Shown here piece by piece: positions 8,699 through 17,998 of a stretch of DNA of 64,000 nucleotides. This DNA comes from Bin5 sp022827195 (GTDB lineage: Bacteria; Chloroflexota; Anaerolineae; Caldilineales; Caldilineaceae): positions 2,914,001 to 2,978,000 of the forward strand of contig OZ242331.1 of NCBI GenBank assembly GCA_965208275.1, read 5' to 3'. The position numbers and the translations under genes are program-made. Under the pieces are notes generated by a model. That model made no database searches. It saw nothing but the letters and a program-made list of their open reading frames with translations, and had not been told where the DNA came from. Each line of letters opens with the position of its first letter. The first letter of the stretch is position 1.

Positions 8699-10936
8699 TT
8701 ACTCGGCTCCGTCCAATCGCAAGCGCGCAAGGACCTTTTCAGGCTCCCACACTCCCAATTCGACGGTTGGTTTCAGTGTCTCGAAATCGTAGACGAGAAG
8801 GCGCAACTCGTATTCGCCAGGAGCGAGATCGGCTGGAGGGCTCAGGTAGAAAAGTGTGTCTACCGGCTCCTCGGCAGTCCAACGACTTGTAGGCGCCGGA
8901 TGTGCGTCTTTCAGGACTATGTCCTTCTGGAATACCGGCGCACCAGAATCATCGTGCAGTCGCAAGGAAGCCGAATAATCGATATCCAGCTCGGGAGACA
9001 CTTGCCACTGTAGAGCCAGCCAAAGTGAATGGCTTTCCTCCAATTTCGGAATCTGAAGAGTTGACAGCTGATCTGTTCCCTGTCCCAGAGCGATCCCCAT
9101 GAGGGAGATTCCGCCGTCGTAATGGACTGTAAGCGGCTCTAGCGAGTCATAGAGTGTCCAGAGATGGGTCAAGTCAACATCCGCGTAGGAGTGAATCCGA
9201 AAACTTGGGTACTGAACATTGCCGAGATAACGGGCATACTTACTCAATACCGCGGAAAGGTGTTCGTCTCCGTTCTCTATCCAGATATAGTCGTCGTTCC
9301 AGTCCACATAATGTATGGCCGAGAAGGCTTCTTCATTCGCAAGCGTGGATTTGACTTTCTGGGCCAGGTTATGGGGTGTGGTGGCAACAACGACATGCGC
9401 CGGCGCCGCGCCCTGGTACAGGTAGTCGAGTCCAAAGGGTCGATCCGCGTCGTTGTAGGGGAGCAAGTACACTTCATCGGAAGCGCGGGCTTCTGCATTC
9501 AATACGCGGGCCAAATCAGTCCATTCCTGATGATACGCGGCAAAGACTTCCGGCGAGCCGGCCCAATCCTGGAAGTAGGTGCGGAAGGTGAATATGCCTT
9601 GCGTCACAACCAGGCCTACGACGAAAGCGGGCACGAGAACTGCAGGTTCGATGCGATTTCCCCGGAGACTGAAGCCTCTACGCAGCCCCAGACCAGGAAA
9701 CCGCTCTTTGAGGAAGCAAAGCGTCTCCCAAATGGAAAGGCCGATAATGAGATATACGGCCGGCGCCGCGCCGATTATGCGCAGTGTATTGGGACCCTCG
9801 TAGCCTACACTTCTGTCTGTAGACAGCAAGGCAGGAGCCATCAGGACCACGAGCCAGAGAAGCAGGAGCCTATAGGCAGGCCGTTGCCAGTGCCGGGCGG
9901 CGATGCCGACACCCAGCCAGAAAAAGAAGGCCTCCCATAAGTTGAGCATTGGTTGCTCGGCGAAGTTGTGCCGCCAGAATGGGTCCCCACGAAAGCCAAA
10001 GGCGAGCAGGTGAAACCACGCATTGCTCAGGAAGGCATGTAGAGGGCCTCTTGGGCTAAAGGCCGGATCGAAGACCGAGAGACGGCCGCTACGCGAGAAA
10101 AAGTCTTCAGGATTCAGCGCGAAATAGAGGAGAATCGGCGCTGCAACAAGCAAGGCCACGACGACAAAGGTACTTGCCAAACTCAGCCCCGCCCGCACGC
10201 GCGGGGTGGCGATGGAGGGGATCAGTCCTTTGACTCCGCCTTCGCTTCGCCTGAGGGACAGGACGAAGCTCAAACCGAACAGAGCAAGAAGGAACGGTGT
10301 GAAGCGTGCCGGAATGTAGGTGTACGGCAGCAGCCCCGCGCAGACTCCTGCCATCGCCACGCGCCATCTACTTCGCAACGTCCAGCCTTCCCAAAGGAAA
10401 AGCATACAGGGCACGAGAAAGAGTGGAAACAAGGGAGGTCGATAGGCCGTGCGACCGATTATCGTTTGGCCGAGGGAAACTGCTAGGAGACCGGCAGCGA
10501 CGCCCCCGATCAGCAGGCCCCGCCAACGGGTGGTCCACCTACCCGCGGCGTCTTTTCCGAAGAGGACCAGCCCTAGCCAGAAGACGAGGAAGACAGTCGC
10601 GGAGCTGGCCAGCGACAAGGGCAGATGGAGGGCCAACTCGGTTCGCCCCAATAGAGCGATGGACACGGCCATTGCGTAAACGACCATGCCTTCGCGGCCT
10701 TCAACCTTTTCCGAAAAGAAGACCGCATGATCTCCCTGCAGCACGTCAAGCGCATCCATTGCATTCGCTGCTTCACCAGAGTTGATCCCTGGGGGCAATG
10801 CGCTCAAGCGATAGAAGCGCAGCAAAGTAACGGCCAGGACAAGGGCGCATAGGATTGTTGCGGTTGCAATTGTGAAGGATTTTCGCTCGTTACTTCCCTT
10901 GAGCGACATATGTGCAGTATATGACCTTTCGGGCAC
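8699..10936 (-). CDS. PMT/ArnT-like GT-C membrane glycosyltransferase, array copy 2
   Basis: This is the second paralogue of the array, 745 residues from the GTG at 10936. That start has a GAGGAG ribosome-binding site eight bases away; a longer GTG start at 10975 has none. Architecture is as in copy 1: an N-terminal helix, a loop with 'QGDHAVFF' and 'GREGMVVYAM', a multi-helix membrane core, then a beta-rich soluble tail ending 'YDFETLKPTVELGVW'. The catalytic-loop motif reads NSGEA, again lacking the Asp before Glu. It lies 83 bases upstream of copy 1 in the same orientation and is closest to it in sequence, so the two look like a recent duplication. Confidence 0.82.
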   Translation of the reverse strand: MPERSYTAHMSLKGSNERKSFTIATATILCALVLAVTLLRFYRLSALPPGINSGEAANAMDALDVLQGDHAVFFSEKVEGREGMVVYAMAVSIALLGRTELALHLPLSLASSATVFLVFWLGLVLFGKDAAGRWTTRWRGLLIGGVAAGLLAVSLGQTIIGRTAYRPPLFPLFLVPCMLFLWEGWTLRSRWRVAMAGVCAGLLPYTYIPARFTPFLLALFGLSFVLSLRRSEGGVKGLIPSIATPRVRAGLSLASTFVVVALLVAAPILLYFALNPEDFFSRSGRLSVFDPAFSPRGPLHAFLSNAWFHLLAFGFRGDPFWRHNFAEQPMLNLWEAFFFWLGVGIAARHWQRPAYRLLLLWLVVLMAPALLSTDRSVGYEGPNTLRIIGAAPAVYLIIGLSIWETLCFLKERFPGLGLRRGFSLRGNRIEPAVLVPAFVVGLVVTQGIFTFRTYFQDWAGSPEVFAAYHQEWTDLARVLNAEARASDEVYLLPYNDADRPFGLDYLYQGAAPAHVVVATTPHNLAQKVKSTLANEEAFSAIHYVDWNDDYIWIENGDEHLSAVLSKYARYLGNVQYPSFRIHSYADVDLTHLWTLYDSLEPLTVHYDGGISLMGIALGQGTDQLSTLQIPKLEESHSLWLALQWQVSPELDIDYSASLRLHDDSGAPVFQKDIVLKDAHPAPTSRWTAEEPVDTLFYLSPPADLAPGEYELRLLVYDFETLKPTVELGVWEPEKVLARLRLDGAE

Positions 10937-11054
10937 TCTCTTTTCTCCTCGAAAGGATTCCCCGAATTCTTCCACGCCGGCAAGCGGTACCCAACGATAG
11001 TCCCAATATGGACAGAATCCTCACCTAACTGCAATGTCGTCGGGATGGCCCCTT

Positions 11055-13292
11055 CTAATCGGCCGCCTCCAGCCGCAGACTGGCAAGAACAGCTTCTGGC
11101 TCCCAGACACCCAATTCGACGGTCGGTTGAAAGGTCTTGAAGTCATAGACAACCAGTCTGAGTTCGAAGTCACCAGAGAGGAGGTCAGTTGGCAAATCCA
11201 GGTAGTTGAGCGTGTCGACCGTTTCGTCCTCTTTCCACTGGCTTGTAGGCGAAGGACTTGCATCTTTTAGTACAAAGTCCTTTTGCATGACCGGACCTCC
11301 TTGTGCGTCGTACAAACGCAAAGACGCTGAAAAGTCGATATCCAGTCCAGGGGCTGCTCGCCACTGCAGCGCCACCCAAATGGGTTGTACGCTCCCCACG
11401 TAGACACTTCGCTGGGACGGCAGCTGGGCCCTGCCTTGTCCCAGGGCAAACCCAAGAAGAGAAATGCCCTTATCATAGTGAATTGTCAGGGGATGGAGAC
11501 GCTCATAGTAACTCCAGGGCCGATCTACTGTGATATCCGTGAAAGTGTGTAGCTCAAAACTGCCGTACTTCTGGCTGTTGGATAACCGGCCTATTTTCTC
11601 CAGCAGAGCAACAGTGTGTTCCTCTGCCCTCGCGTCTCCACCAACTAGCTCGTTGTTCCAGTCCAGAATCGTGACCGAAGAAAAGTTCGTGTCCGTGGAC
11701 AGTATTGTCTCGACTTTTTTGGCAAGATGGTGAGGCGTAGTCGCTGCGAGAATGTAAGCCGGCGCCGCGCCCTGATATAGATATTCAAAACCAAAGTGTT
11801 CACCGCTGAAGTGCTCACTATGCAGCGGGTAGGGAATCAAATAAACTGCTTCCTCTTCTGACTGCTGTTCATTGAGGACTGTGGCCGCTTCTGCCCACTC
11901 GGCATGATAAGCACGGTCAAATGCAGGGTTGCCCGCCCACTCCAAGAAAAATGAACGATAGGTGACCACACCTTGAACCAGAATGAGGACTACGACCAAG
12001 GCCGCCCCAATTGCAGCAAATGAGGCTTCACTTGAGGGTAGGACGGGGGATTCGCGCAACTTCGATGCCGATCGCCTCGCCCACAGAAACCGATACGTCT
12101 CCCACATTCCGCTACCAATGAGCAAGCAAATGGCTGGGGCAGCTCCAATCATACGCAGCGAATTTGGACCTTCCCCTCTGGTATCGGCCAGCATGGCGGG
12201 GAGAATGAGCACGCCAAGCCATAGGAGCAGCAAACGGCTTGCAGGGCTCCGTTGCCAGTGGTAAACGGCCATTACTACGCCAATCCAGAAGAAGATGGTC
12301 TGCCACGGATTCAGCATGGGCTGCCCGGCGAAATTGTAGCGAAGATGCTGGTCGCCTCGAAAGCCAAGGACCAGGATGTGTTCCCAAGCGTTCCTCAAGA
12401 ACGCGCCAATTGGATTTCCCTGACCCTCGGTAAGAAGCCAAAGTTGACGACTTCGAATTGAGAAATCTTCTGGAATCTGAGCGAAATAGATGAGCAGCGG
12501 CGCCGCGACGAGCCCGGCCATGCCCGCGAACATGCCTACCCGCGGCAGGTACCGTTTGACTAGAACAGACCGGTCCGACGTCCGGAGAGTCGCGCGAAAC
12601 GGCAGCAGAAAACTTAGTCCAAACAAAATATAGAGAACAGGAGTTATGCGCGCTGCAAGATAGGTATATTGGAGCAGGCCAGCGCAGGCACCGGCCAGGG
12701 AAAGTCTCCACCAGAATGCTCCCGGGCGGCCTTTCAGCGGCCAAGCCCACCAAAGCAACGCCAGACTCAAGGAAAGAAACAGCGGCAAATAGTTCGCTCT
12801 CAGCCCAGCGCGCGCAAGGAACGTCTGACCGATAGAAACTGCCATCAGACCAGCACCAACAGAGCCAACCAACAGTCCCCGCCAAGGAAGAGGCTGGCCG
12901 GTTTCTTCATCTCGCCCGAAGAGCAGTTGTCCCAACCAGAATACGACGAAGACTGTTCCGGAGCTGGCCAAGGCAGTGGGGACGTGAAACGCAAGTAGAG
13001 TGCTTCCCAAGAAGTAGGTGGCTAACGCGATCGCGTATACACCGATTGCTTCGCGACCGCTACCTTTTTCGGGAAAGAAAACCGAGTGCACGCCGTCCAA
13101 CACTTGGAGAGCGTAGACTCCATCAGGTCCTTCATCGCTTTGGATTCCCGGCGGCAGTTCGCTGAGGCGGTAGAAACGCAGCACCTGCACGGTTAGGAGC
13201 AAGAAAAGCACAATTGCCGATGTCGCAATGACCCAGTAAGACATTCTCGAATCGCCTGACTTCGAATCACCGGAATCAGTGTCAACGGGCAT
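11055..13292 (-). CDS. PMT/ArnT-like GT-C membrane glycosyltransferase, array copy 3
   Basis: This third paralogue is 745 residues long and starts at an ATG with an AGGGAT site. The first extracellular loop keeps the Asp-Glu pair (QSDEGPDG), unlike copies 1 and 2, so this copy retains the expected GT-C catalytic motif. The membrane core contains the shared signatures 'LPWRGLLVGSVGAGLMAVS', 'QYTYLAARITP' and 'GEGPNSLRMIGAAPA'. The C-terminal soluble domain ends 'YDFKTFQPTVELGVW'. It is 118 bases upstream of copy 2. Substrate and acceptor are unknown. Confidence 0.83.
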   Translation of the reverse strand: MPVDTDSGDSKSGDSRMSYWVIATSAIVLFLLLTVQVLRFYRLSELPPGIQSDEGPDGVYALQVLDGVHSVFFPEKGSGREAIGVYAIALATYFLGSTLLAFHVPTALASSGTVFVVFWLGQLLFGRDEETGQPLPWRGLLVGSVGAGLMAVSIGQTFLARAGLRANYLPLFLSLSLALLWWAWPLKGRPGAFWWRLSLAGACAGLLQYTYLAARITPVLYILFGLSFLLPFRATLRTSDRSVLVKRYLPRVGMFAGMAGLVAAPLLIYFAQIPEDFSIRSRQLWLLTEGQGNPIGAFLRNAWEHILVLGFRGDQHLRYNFAGQPMLNPWQTIFFWIGVVMAVYHWQRSPASRLLLLWLGVLILPAMLADTRGEGPNSLRMIGAAPAICLLIGSGMWETYRFLWARRSASKLRESPVLPSSEASFAAIGAALVVVLILVQGVVTYRSFFLEWAGNPAFDRAYHAEWAEAATVLNEQQSEEEAVYLIPYPLHSEHFSGEHFGFEYLYQGAAPAYILAATTPHHLAKKVETILSTDTNFSSVTILDWNNELVGGDARAEEHTVALLEKIGRLSNSQKYGSFELHTFTDITVDRPWSYYERLHPLTIHYDKGISLLGFALGQGRAQLPSQRSVYVGSVQPIWVALQWRAAPGLDIDFSASLRLYDAQGGPVMQKDFVLKDASPSPTSQWKEDETVDTLNYLDLPTDLLSGDFELRLVVYDFKTFQPTVELGVWEPEAVLASLRLEAAD

Positions 13293-13394
13293 GGGTATCC
13301 CTAAGCCAATCTCTATATTGAGTGCAGTTGCTGCGTTCGTTGACCGTATCGGAGAAGTGAGTCCAATCGCTGCGCTATGAGGGCAGGGTCTATC

Positions 13395-15599
13395 CTACTG
13401 ACCAGCGCCCACTTGCAAGCGCGCCAAGGACCGCTCGGGCTTCCAAACACTCATTTCAACAGTCGGCTTTAGCGTATTGCTGTCATAGACGACAAGAATA
13501 AGATCGTAATCACCTGGAAGCAGATCACTTGGCAAATCCAAATTCATCCAGGTCTCGAACTGTTCGGCGGGCCCCCCGTGGCCCGTGACCGTATGGTCCG
13601 GTTTCCACAGAATCAAGTCTTTGCTGTAGACATCCGATCCGTTGGCATCCTTCAAGCGCAGGGAAACCGAGTAGTCAACACTTAGCTCAGTCGTAGTCTG
13701 CCAGCGGAGAACTGTCCACAGTTTTTTTTCCTTCCCCAGTCGGATCGGGGCGTCCAACGAAAGTTGATTGAGGCCTTGGCCTAGTGCAACCCCTAGCAGC
13801 TCTATGCCGCCATCGTAGACGACGGTGAGCGGCTCCAATTTGTCATATGGAATCCAAGGACTGTCCAGCGAGATGTCAGTGTACCAATGAACCAAAAAAC
13901 TCCCGAAATCCGCGGTCTTCACGTAACGTCCGTACTTGCCCAGAAGAAAGTCAATGCGTTCCTGTTCATCGCCAGTCCAGACTGCTTCCAGGTCCCACTC
14001 TACCACTTTGACCATGGAAAGGTTCTGTACCGAGGCCAGCCTAGTCTCGATCACCTGCTCAAAATTGGGCATTGCGGTGTGGAATAGAAAGGTTGCCGTC
14101 TCGCCTTCAAATAGGTAGTCGAAAGTATGGGTACGGAAATCTCTTGTCAGCGGCTGCTGTCGCTGGCCGTCCGGAATCAGATAGATGGTGCCGGCCTCAT
14201 GTGGCAACTCGTTAAGCGCCTGCGTCAGGTCAGTCCACTCCGCTTCATATGCTTCGTAGATTTGGCGTGCAGGGGCCCACTCCTGAAAGTAGAGGCGATG
14301 TGTGCTCCAACCTTTGATCAGCAGCAAGAGAGGAACCATTGCGACGACGCTCCCTGCCGCCCAAGAGGCGCCACGCCGTTTCAGTTGGGCTTTCAGGAAG
14401 TCAAGTGTTTCCCAGGCACCAGATGCAGCCAGAAGATAGACTGCAGGCGCCGCGCCTATCATCCGCAAAGTATGTGGTACGTTGTCTCTCGACAGCATGG
14501 CCGGCAAAAGCAGAACGACAAGCCAGAGCAGGAGCAGTCGATAGACTGGATGACGCCAGCGCAAGATGGCAGTAACGACCCCCAGCCAGAAAATGATCGC
14601 CTCTGCCGCGTTCAGCAAGGGACGGCCGGGAAGGTTTTGCCACCAGTAGCTGTCGCCGAGAAAGCCAAAAGCCAGCAGATGCCCTCCAATATTTAGGAAT
14701 AGTATTCCAATTGCTTCCCCCAGACTGCGGCTGGAGTGAAACACAAAGACCTTGCTCGTCCGGGAGAAGAATTCGTCCGGATTCAATGCCATGTATGTTA
14801 GGATCGGCGCAGCTACCAACGAGGCCACGCCCACGAATAGGCAGATTCGAACAATTTGGCCACTAAGGAAGCGCTCTCCGGCCTGTTTAGTGACTTCCGA
14901 ACGAAACACGGGCAGGAAACTCAGGCCAAAGAGCAGAAGGAGAATGGGAACGAAATGCGCGGCCAGATAGGTGTAATGAAGGAGGCCCGCGCATGCCGCC
15001 GCCAGCGCAATCGACCACATGCTTCTTTTTCTCCAGCCCCACCACAGGAGGGCCAAAACGACAGAAAGGAAGAGCGGGAGGAAATTCGCCCTGAACGCCG
15101 TCCGGCCAATAATCATGTAACCAAGAGAGAACGCAAGTAGGCTCGCCCCGACTCCGGCAACAAAGGCGCCGCGCCACGGGGTGGGCCGCCCACCCGGCTC
15201 AGTTTCTCGGAAGAGAAGCCATCCCAGCCCAAATACTGCAAAGATGCATCCTGAACTAGCTACAGCGGCAGGGAGCCGAAGAGCCAAGACGTTGCGTCCA
15301 AGAAGCTTTGTGGTCAGCGCGACGGCGTAGGCCATGAGCCCCTCATGGCCGGCATCTTTTTTGGGAAAGAATACAGCGTGTTCACCCCTCAGCACTTGCA
15401 TGGCATTCACGCCATGAATTCCTTCGTCATGCAGTGCTCCAGGGGGAATATCGCCCAGGCGGTAGAAGCGCAAAATTACGACCGCCATAGCCAATATGAA
15501 AATGGTTCCCCAGACCAACTGTGCCAGGCGTATTGAATCAGATCGTCTCGTAGGAGACGCGCATTCACCAGGCACTTCAGAAGTTTCAGTTTCGATCAT
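13395..15599 (-). CDS. PMT/ArnT-like GT-C membrane glycosyltransferase, array copy 4 (first gene)
   Basis: This 734-residue paralogue is the first gene of the array in the direction of transcription. The catalytic loop reads ALHDEGIHG, with the Asp-Glu pair intact. Other shared signatures are 'RGEHAVFFPKK', 'TPWRGAFVAGVGASLLAFS', 'HYTYLAAHFVP' and 'PHTLRMIGAAPAVYLL'. The tail is again a beta-rich domain, ending with 'YDSNTLKPTVEMSVW'. It is the most diverged of the four. The 241 bases upstream, to the stop of the M24 peptidase gene, show no clear promoter that I can recognise. Confidence 0.83.
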   Translation of the reverse strand: MIETETSEVPGECASPTRRSDSIRLAQLVWGTIFILAMAVVILRFYRLGDIPPGALHDEGIHGVNAMQVLRGEHAVFFPKKDAGHEGLMAYAVALTTKLLGRNVLALRLPAAVASSGCIFAVFGLGWLLFRETEPGGRPTPWRGAFVAGVGASLLAFSLGYMIIGRTAFRANFLPLFLSVVLALLWWGWRKRSMWSIALAAACAGLLHYTYLAAHFVPILLLLFGLSFLPVFRSEVTKQAGERFLSGQIVRICLFVGVASLVAAPILTYMALNPDEFFSRTSKVFVFHSSRSLGEAIGILFLNIGGHLLAFGFLGDSYWWQNLPGRPLLNAAEAIIFWLGVVTAILRWRHPVYRLLLLWLVVLLLPAMLSRDNVPHTLRMIGAAPAVYLLAASGAWETLDFLKAQLKRRGASWAAGSVVAMVPLLLLIKGWSTHRLYFQEWAPARQIYEAYEAEWTDLTQALNELPHEAGTIYLIPDGQRQQPLTRDFRTHTFDYLFEGETATFLFHTAMPNFEQVIETRLASVQNLSMVKVVEWDLEAVWTGDEQERIDFLLGKYGRYVKTADFGSFLVHWYTDISLDSPWIPYDKLEPLTVVYDGGIELLGVALGQGLNQLSLDAPIRLGKEKKLWTVLRWQTTTELSVDYSVSLRLKDANGSDVYSKDLILWKPDHTVTGHGGPAEQFETWMNLDLPSDLLPGDYDLILVVYDSNTLKPTVEMSVWKPERSLARLQVGAGQ

Positions 15600-15840
15600 G
15601 CGTGAGATTCAGTTGCTTTCCCTCACAGCGGATGTCGCGAGTCAACGGACCCAGGATCGCCAAAGAAAGGTAGACGTGTCGAGGCCAATTTCGTTACAGT
15701 TGAGACTAGTCGATGGGAAGCGGGAAGTTGCGACGCGGATTAGCAGAAGGGGGCCCAAATCGGAGATGCCTCTTGCGTCGAGCTGAGTAGCGATCTGGCG
15801 GGTTTCGAGGTGCGCCCCGCGCTGAAGATCGAGCATTCAG

Positions 15841-16962
15841 TCAACCGGAGGGCCCTTGCGGCAAACTCTTGTCGTGATGGCTGAGTGGCTCTGCGCCGTC
15901 CGCTGTGACCAGAAAGGCATCCTCCAGGCGGACGCCGGTTACGCCTGGGATGTAGATGCCGGGCTCCAACATGATCACGTTGCCCTCTTCGATCAGTTCC
16001 TGGCTGTAGGGAACGATGCGGGGCGCTTCGTGGCTGGTCAGACCGATGCCATGGCCGCTGTGGTGAGGATAGACTTCGTAGCCGCCGTCGGCCATGAAGC
16101 GGCGCACCTGACGATCCACTTCCTGGGCCACGACGCCGGGCCGGAGCAGAGTGACTGCAAACTCGAGGGCCTCTTCTACGAATTTGTGCAGTTCAAGCTG
16201 CAAGGCAGTGGGTTGATTGGCAAAGTAGGTAGCGCAGCTGTCGGTCCAGTATCCGTCGACGACGACGCTCAAGTCAAGGATGAGCGAATCGTCAGCGTAG
16301 ATTTCGTAGTCCAGGGGCGCGGCGCCCATATTGGATGGCCGATGGCCGACAATACAGTCGTTGCCCATCTCCATCCACATTCCCGCCTCGCGCTCGACCG
16401 CCGTCTGCACTTCCGTCCAGACGTCAATCTCGCGCTGCCCCTTGCGTACTGCTTTGCGTCCGGCATCGTGGCCAATTGTGACAAGGCGGAAACCTTCACG
16501 GATACGGGCCAGCTCCTCCTCGGTTTTGACGGCCCGCAGCGGCAACAGCTTGCCCTCAAGCGAGATCGGCTCGCAGCCAGTCAGCGACCTGTTAAGCGTC
16601 TGCCACAGTGAAAGAAACAGACTCTTTTCCTCGATTCCGACGCGGCCGGCGGGCGCTCCACTCTCGGCAACAAGATGACCGAAGATTTCAGCAAGGCGGC
16701 CGGGCGGATCGATGGGCTGCTGAATCGTATAGTTAACAAAGGTCTCGTGGCTGCAGTCCGGATTGTCGCTGAAAGAGGAGGCTGGTGCAAAGCCCTCATC
16801 GGCCAGCAAAGTGAATCCGCCTCTGTCAAACCAGACCAGCGCGGGCGCAGGTAGATTAAGTCCTGTCAGCCAGCGTACACTGCAAATGTCCGAAAAGAGC
16901 GCGCAATCCACTCCATTCTCTTCCAAAAGCTGCGCGGCGCGGGCTCTCTGTTGTTCGTGCAT
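15841..16962 (-). CDS. M24 family metallopeptidase (Xaa-Pro dipeptidase-like)
   Basis: This 373-residue protein has a creatinase N-terminal domain (about 1-140) and a pita-bread M24 catalytic domain. All five metal ligands can be seen: Asp in LILDLSV, Asp in WTDSCATY, His in HHSGHGIG, Glu in MLEPGIY and Glu in VRLEDAF. Family members cleave Xaa-Pro dipeptides, or in the creatinase branch hydrolyse other C-N bonds. It is the last gene of the catabolic operon, 75 bases after the aldolase gene. Its place there makes a small-molecule amidohydrolase role possible, but dipeptidase is the safer call. Confidence 0.88.
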   Translation of the reverse strand: MHEQQRARAAQLLEENGVDCALFSDICSVRWLTGLNLPAPALVWFDRGGFTLLADEGFAPASSFSDNPDCSHETFVNYTIQQPIDPPGRLAEIFGHLVAESGAPAGRVGIEEKSLFLSLWQTLNRSLTGCEPISLEGKLLPLRAVKTEEELARIREGFRLVTIGHDAGRKAVRKGQREIDVWTEVQTAVEREAGMWMEMGNDCIVGHRPSNMGAAPLDYEIYADDSLILDLSVVVDGYWTDSCATYFANQPTALQLELHKFVEEALEFAVTLLRPGVVAQEVDRQVRRFMADGGYEVYPHHSGHGIGLTSHEAPRIVPYSQELIEEGNVIMLEPGIYIPGVTGVRLEDAFLVTADGAEPLSHHDKSLPQGPSG

Positions 16963-17037
16963 TTGTCTCTATTCCTCTAACTGGGGTAGGTAAGACTCTA
17001 ATGTCGTGCGAAGGCTTTTGGATTGCGCCTTCCGCCG

Positions 17038-17949
17038 CTACCACGGCATCGTGCGCTTCGTATATTCGCGCCCGACACGCGCGGCCTCTTCAGTTGCCGA
17101 GCCGATCATGACGCCTTCGTCGATGAGCTCCCGAACGTCGTGAGGACGCACGCTATTGAGGAAAAATATCCCGGCGGCGTCGCATGCGCCCTTCACGCGA
17201 GCGCGGGCCGCGGCCATGTCTGGAGCGTATGGTGGATCGTGAGCGTCGGCGTGGCCGAGGCTCATGCCCATGTCGCCCGGCCCCCATTCGGCAAATGCGA
17301 TGCCTGGTACGGAGGTGCTGGCTTCGGCGTTCGCAAGCGCGCGGCGGTTTTCGATTTTCAGACCGAGCAGAAGCTCGCCATCCGAGTTCAAAGGCCAGAC
17401 ATCCGCCCTTTGGACGTATTCCTGGGGCGTGAGGCCCCAGATGGTCGCCGCCATGGCCTGGCCGCCGGCACCTCTACGTCCCTGGTCCAACGCAGTTTCG
17501 CCGTTGCCGGACTCATTCGCCCCATTGGCGCTATCGGAAACGCCGATCGTTTGGAAGGGGTAACGGGCGGACTCGACGAAGACCTTTACGGCGGCGGGTG
17601 ATTCGGCATGGCAGAGGAGAATCCCGTGAACGCCTCGAGCCAGGACCTGTTTGACCATCCAGGCGTTGGCCCGCATCACGTTTTCGTCGGTGCCGTCGGT
17701 GGGCAGGGTGCAGATGACCGCCGGCGTGCGGTGTCCACTGCGGGTCGGGCCCGCATCGACGAGACCGCGCATAAACTCTCCCAGGCCGACTGGGTCGAAG
17801 GCGCCGTGCTCGAACTCCACAATAAGGTAATCGGCCCAGGTGTCCCGATGGACAGTACCGTTTCTGTAGTTGAGGCTGCCGCGAACGCCGCTGTAGTAGA
17901 TCGGTTGTTCAGCCTCCAGCAGTTCGATTGCTCGGTTTATGCGTGGCAT
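17038..17949 (-). CDS. HpcH/HpaI-type class II aldolase
   Basis: This 303-residue TIM-barrel enzyme belongs to the HpcH/HpaI aldolase/citrate lyase family, which cleaves 2-keto-3-deoxy acids to pyruvate plus an aldehyde with a divalent metal. Visible motifs are DYLIVEFEHG near residue 40 (general base region), the Glu in GLKIENRRAL and the later Asp in WGPGDMGMSLG as metal ligands. A GGGGAG ribosome-binding site precedes the ATG. It lies 49 bases after the E2 gene in the operon. With the rhamnonate dehydratase-like enzyme at 1683-2849 it could form the dehydratase-aldolase pair of a non-phosphorylative sugar pathway. The middle of the protein has a low-complexity Gly/Asn/Ser insert (about 138-165), which is unusual. 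Confidence 0.85.
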   Translation of the reverse strand: MPRINRAIELLEAEQPIYYSGVRGSLNYRNGTVHRDTWADYLIVEFEHGAFDPVGLGEFMRGLVDAGPTRSGHRTPAVICTLPTDGTDENVMRANAWMVKQVLARGVHGILLCHAESPAAVKVFVESARYPFQTIGVSDSANGANESGNGETALDQGRRGAGGQAMAATIWGLTPQEYVQRADVWPLNSDGELLLGLKIENRRALANAEASTSVPGIAFAEWGPGDMGMSLGHADAHDPPYAPDMAAARARVKGACDAAGIFFLNSVRPHDVRELIDEGVMIGSATEEAARVGREYTKRTMPW

Positions 17950-17998
17950 TCGGTCTCCCCGGCAAGGTGTTTGCGTTTGCGTCCCGGTACGATGCCGG

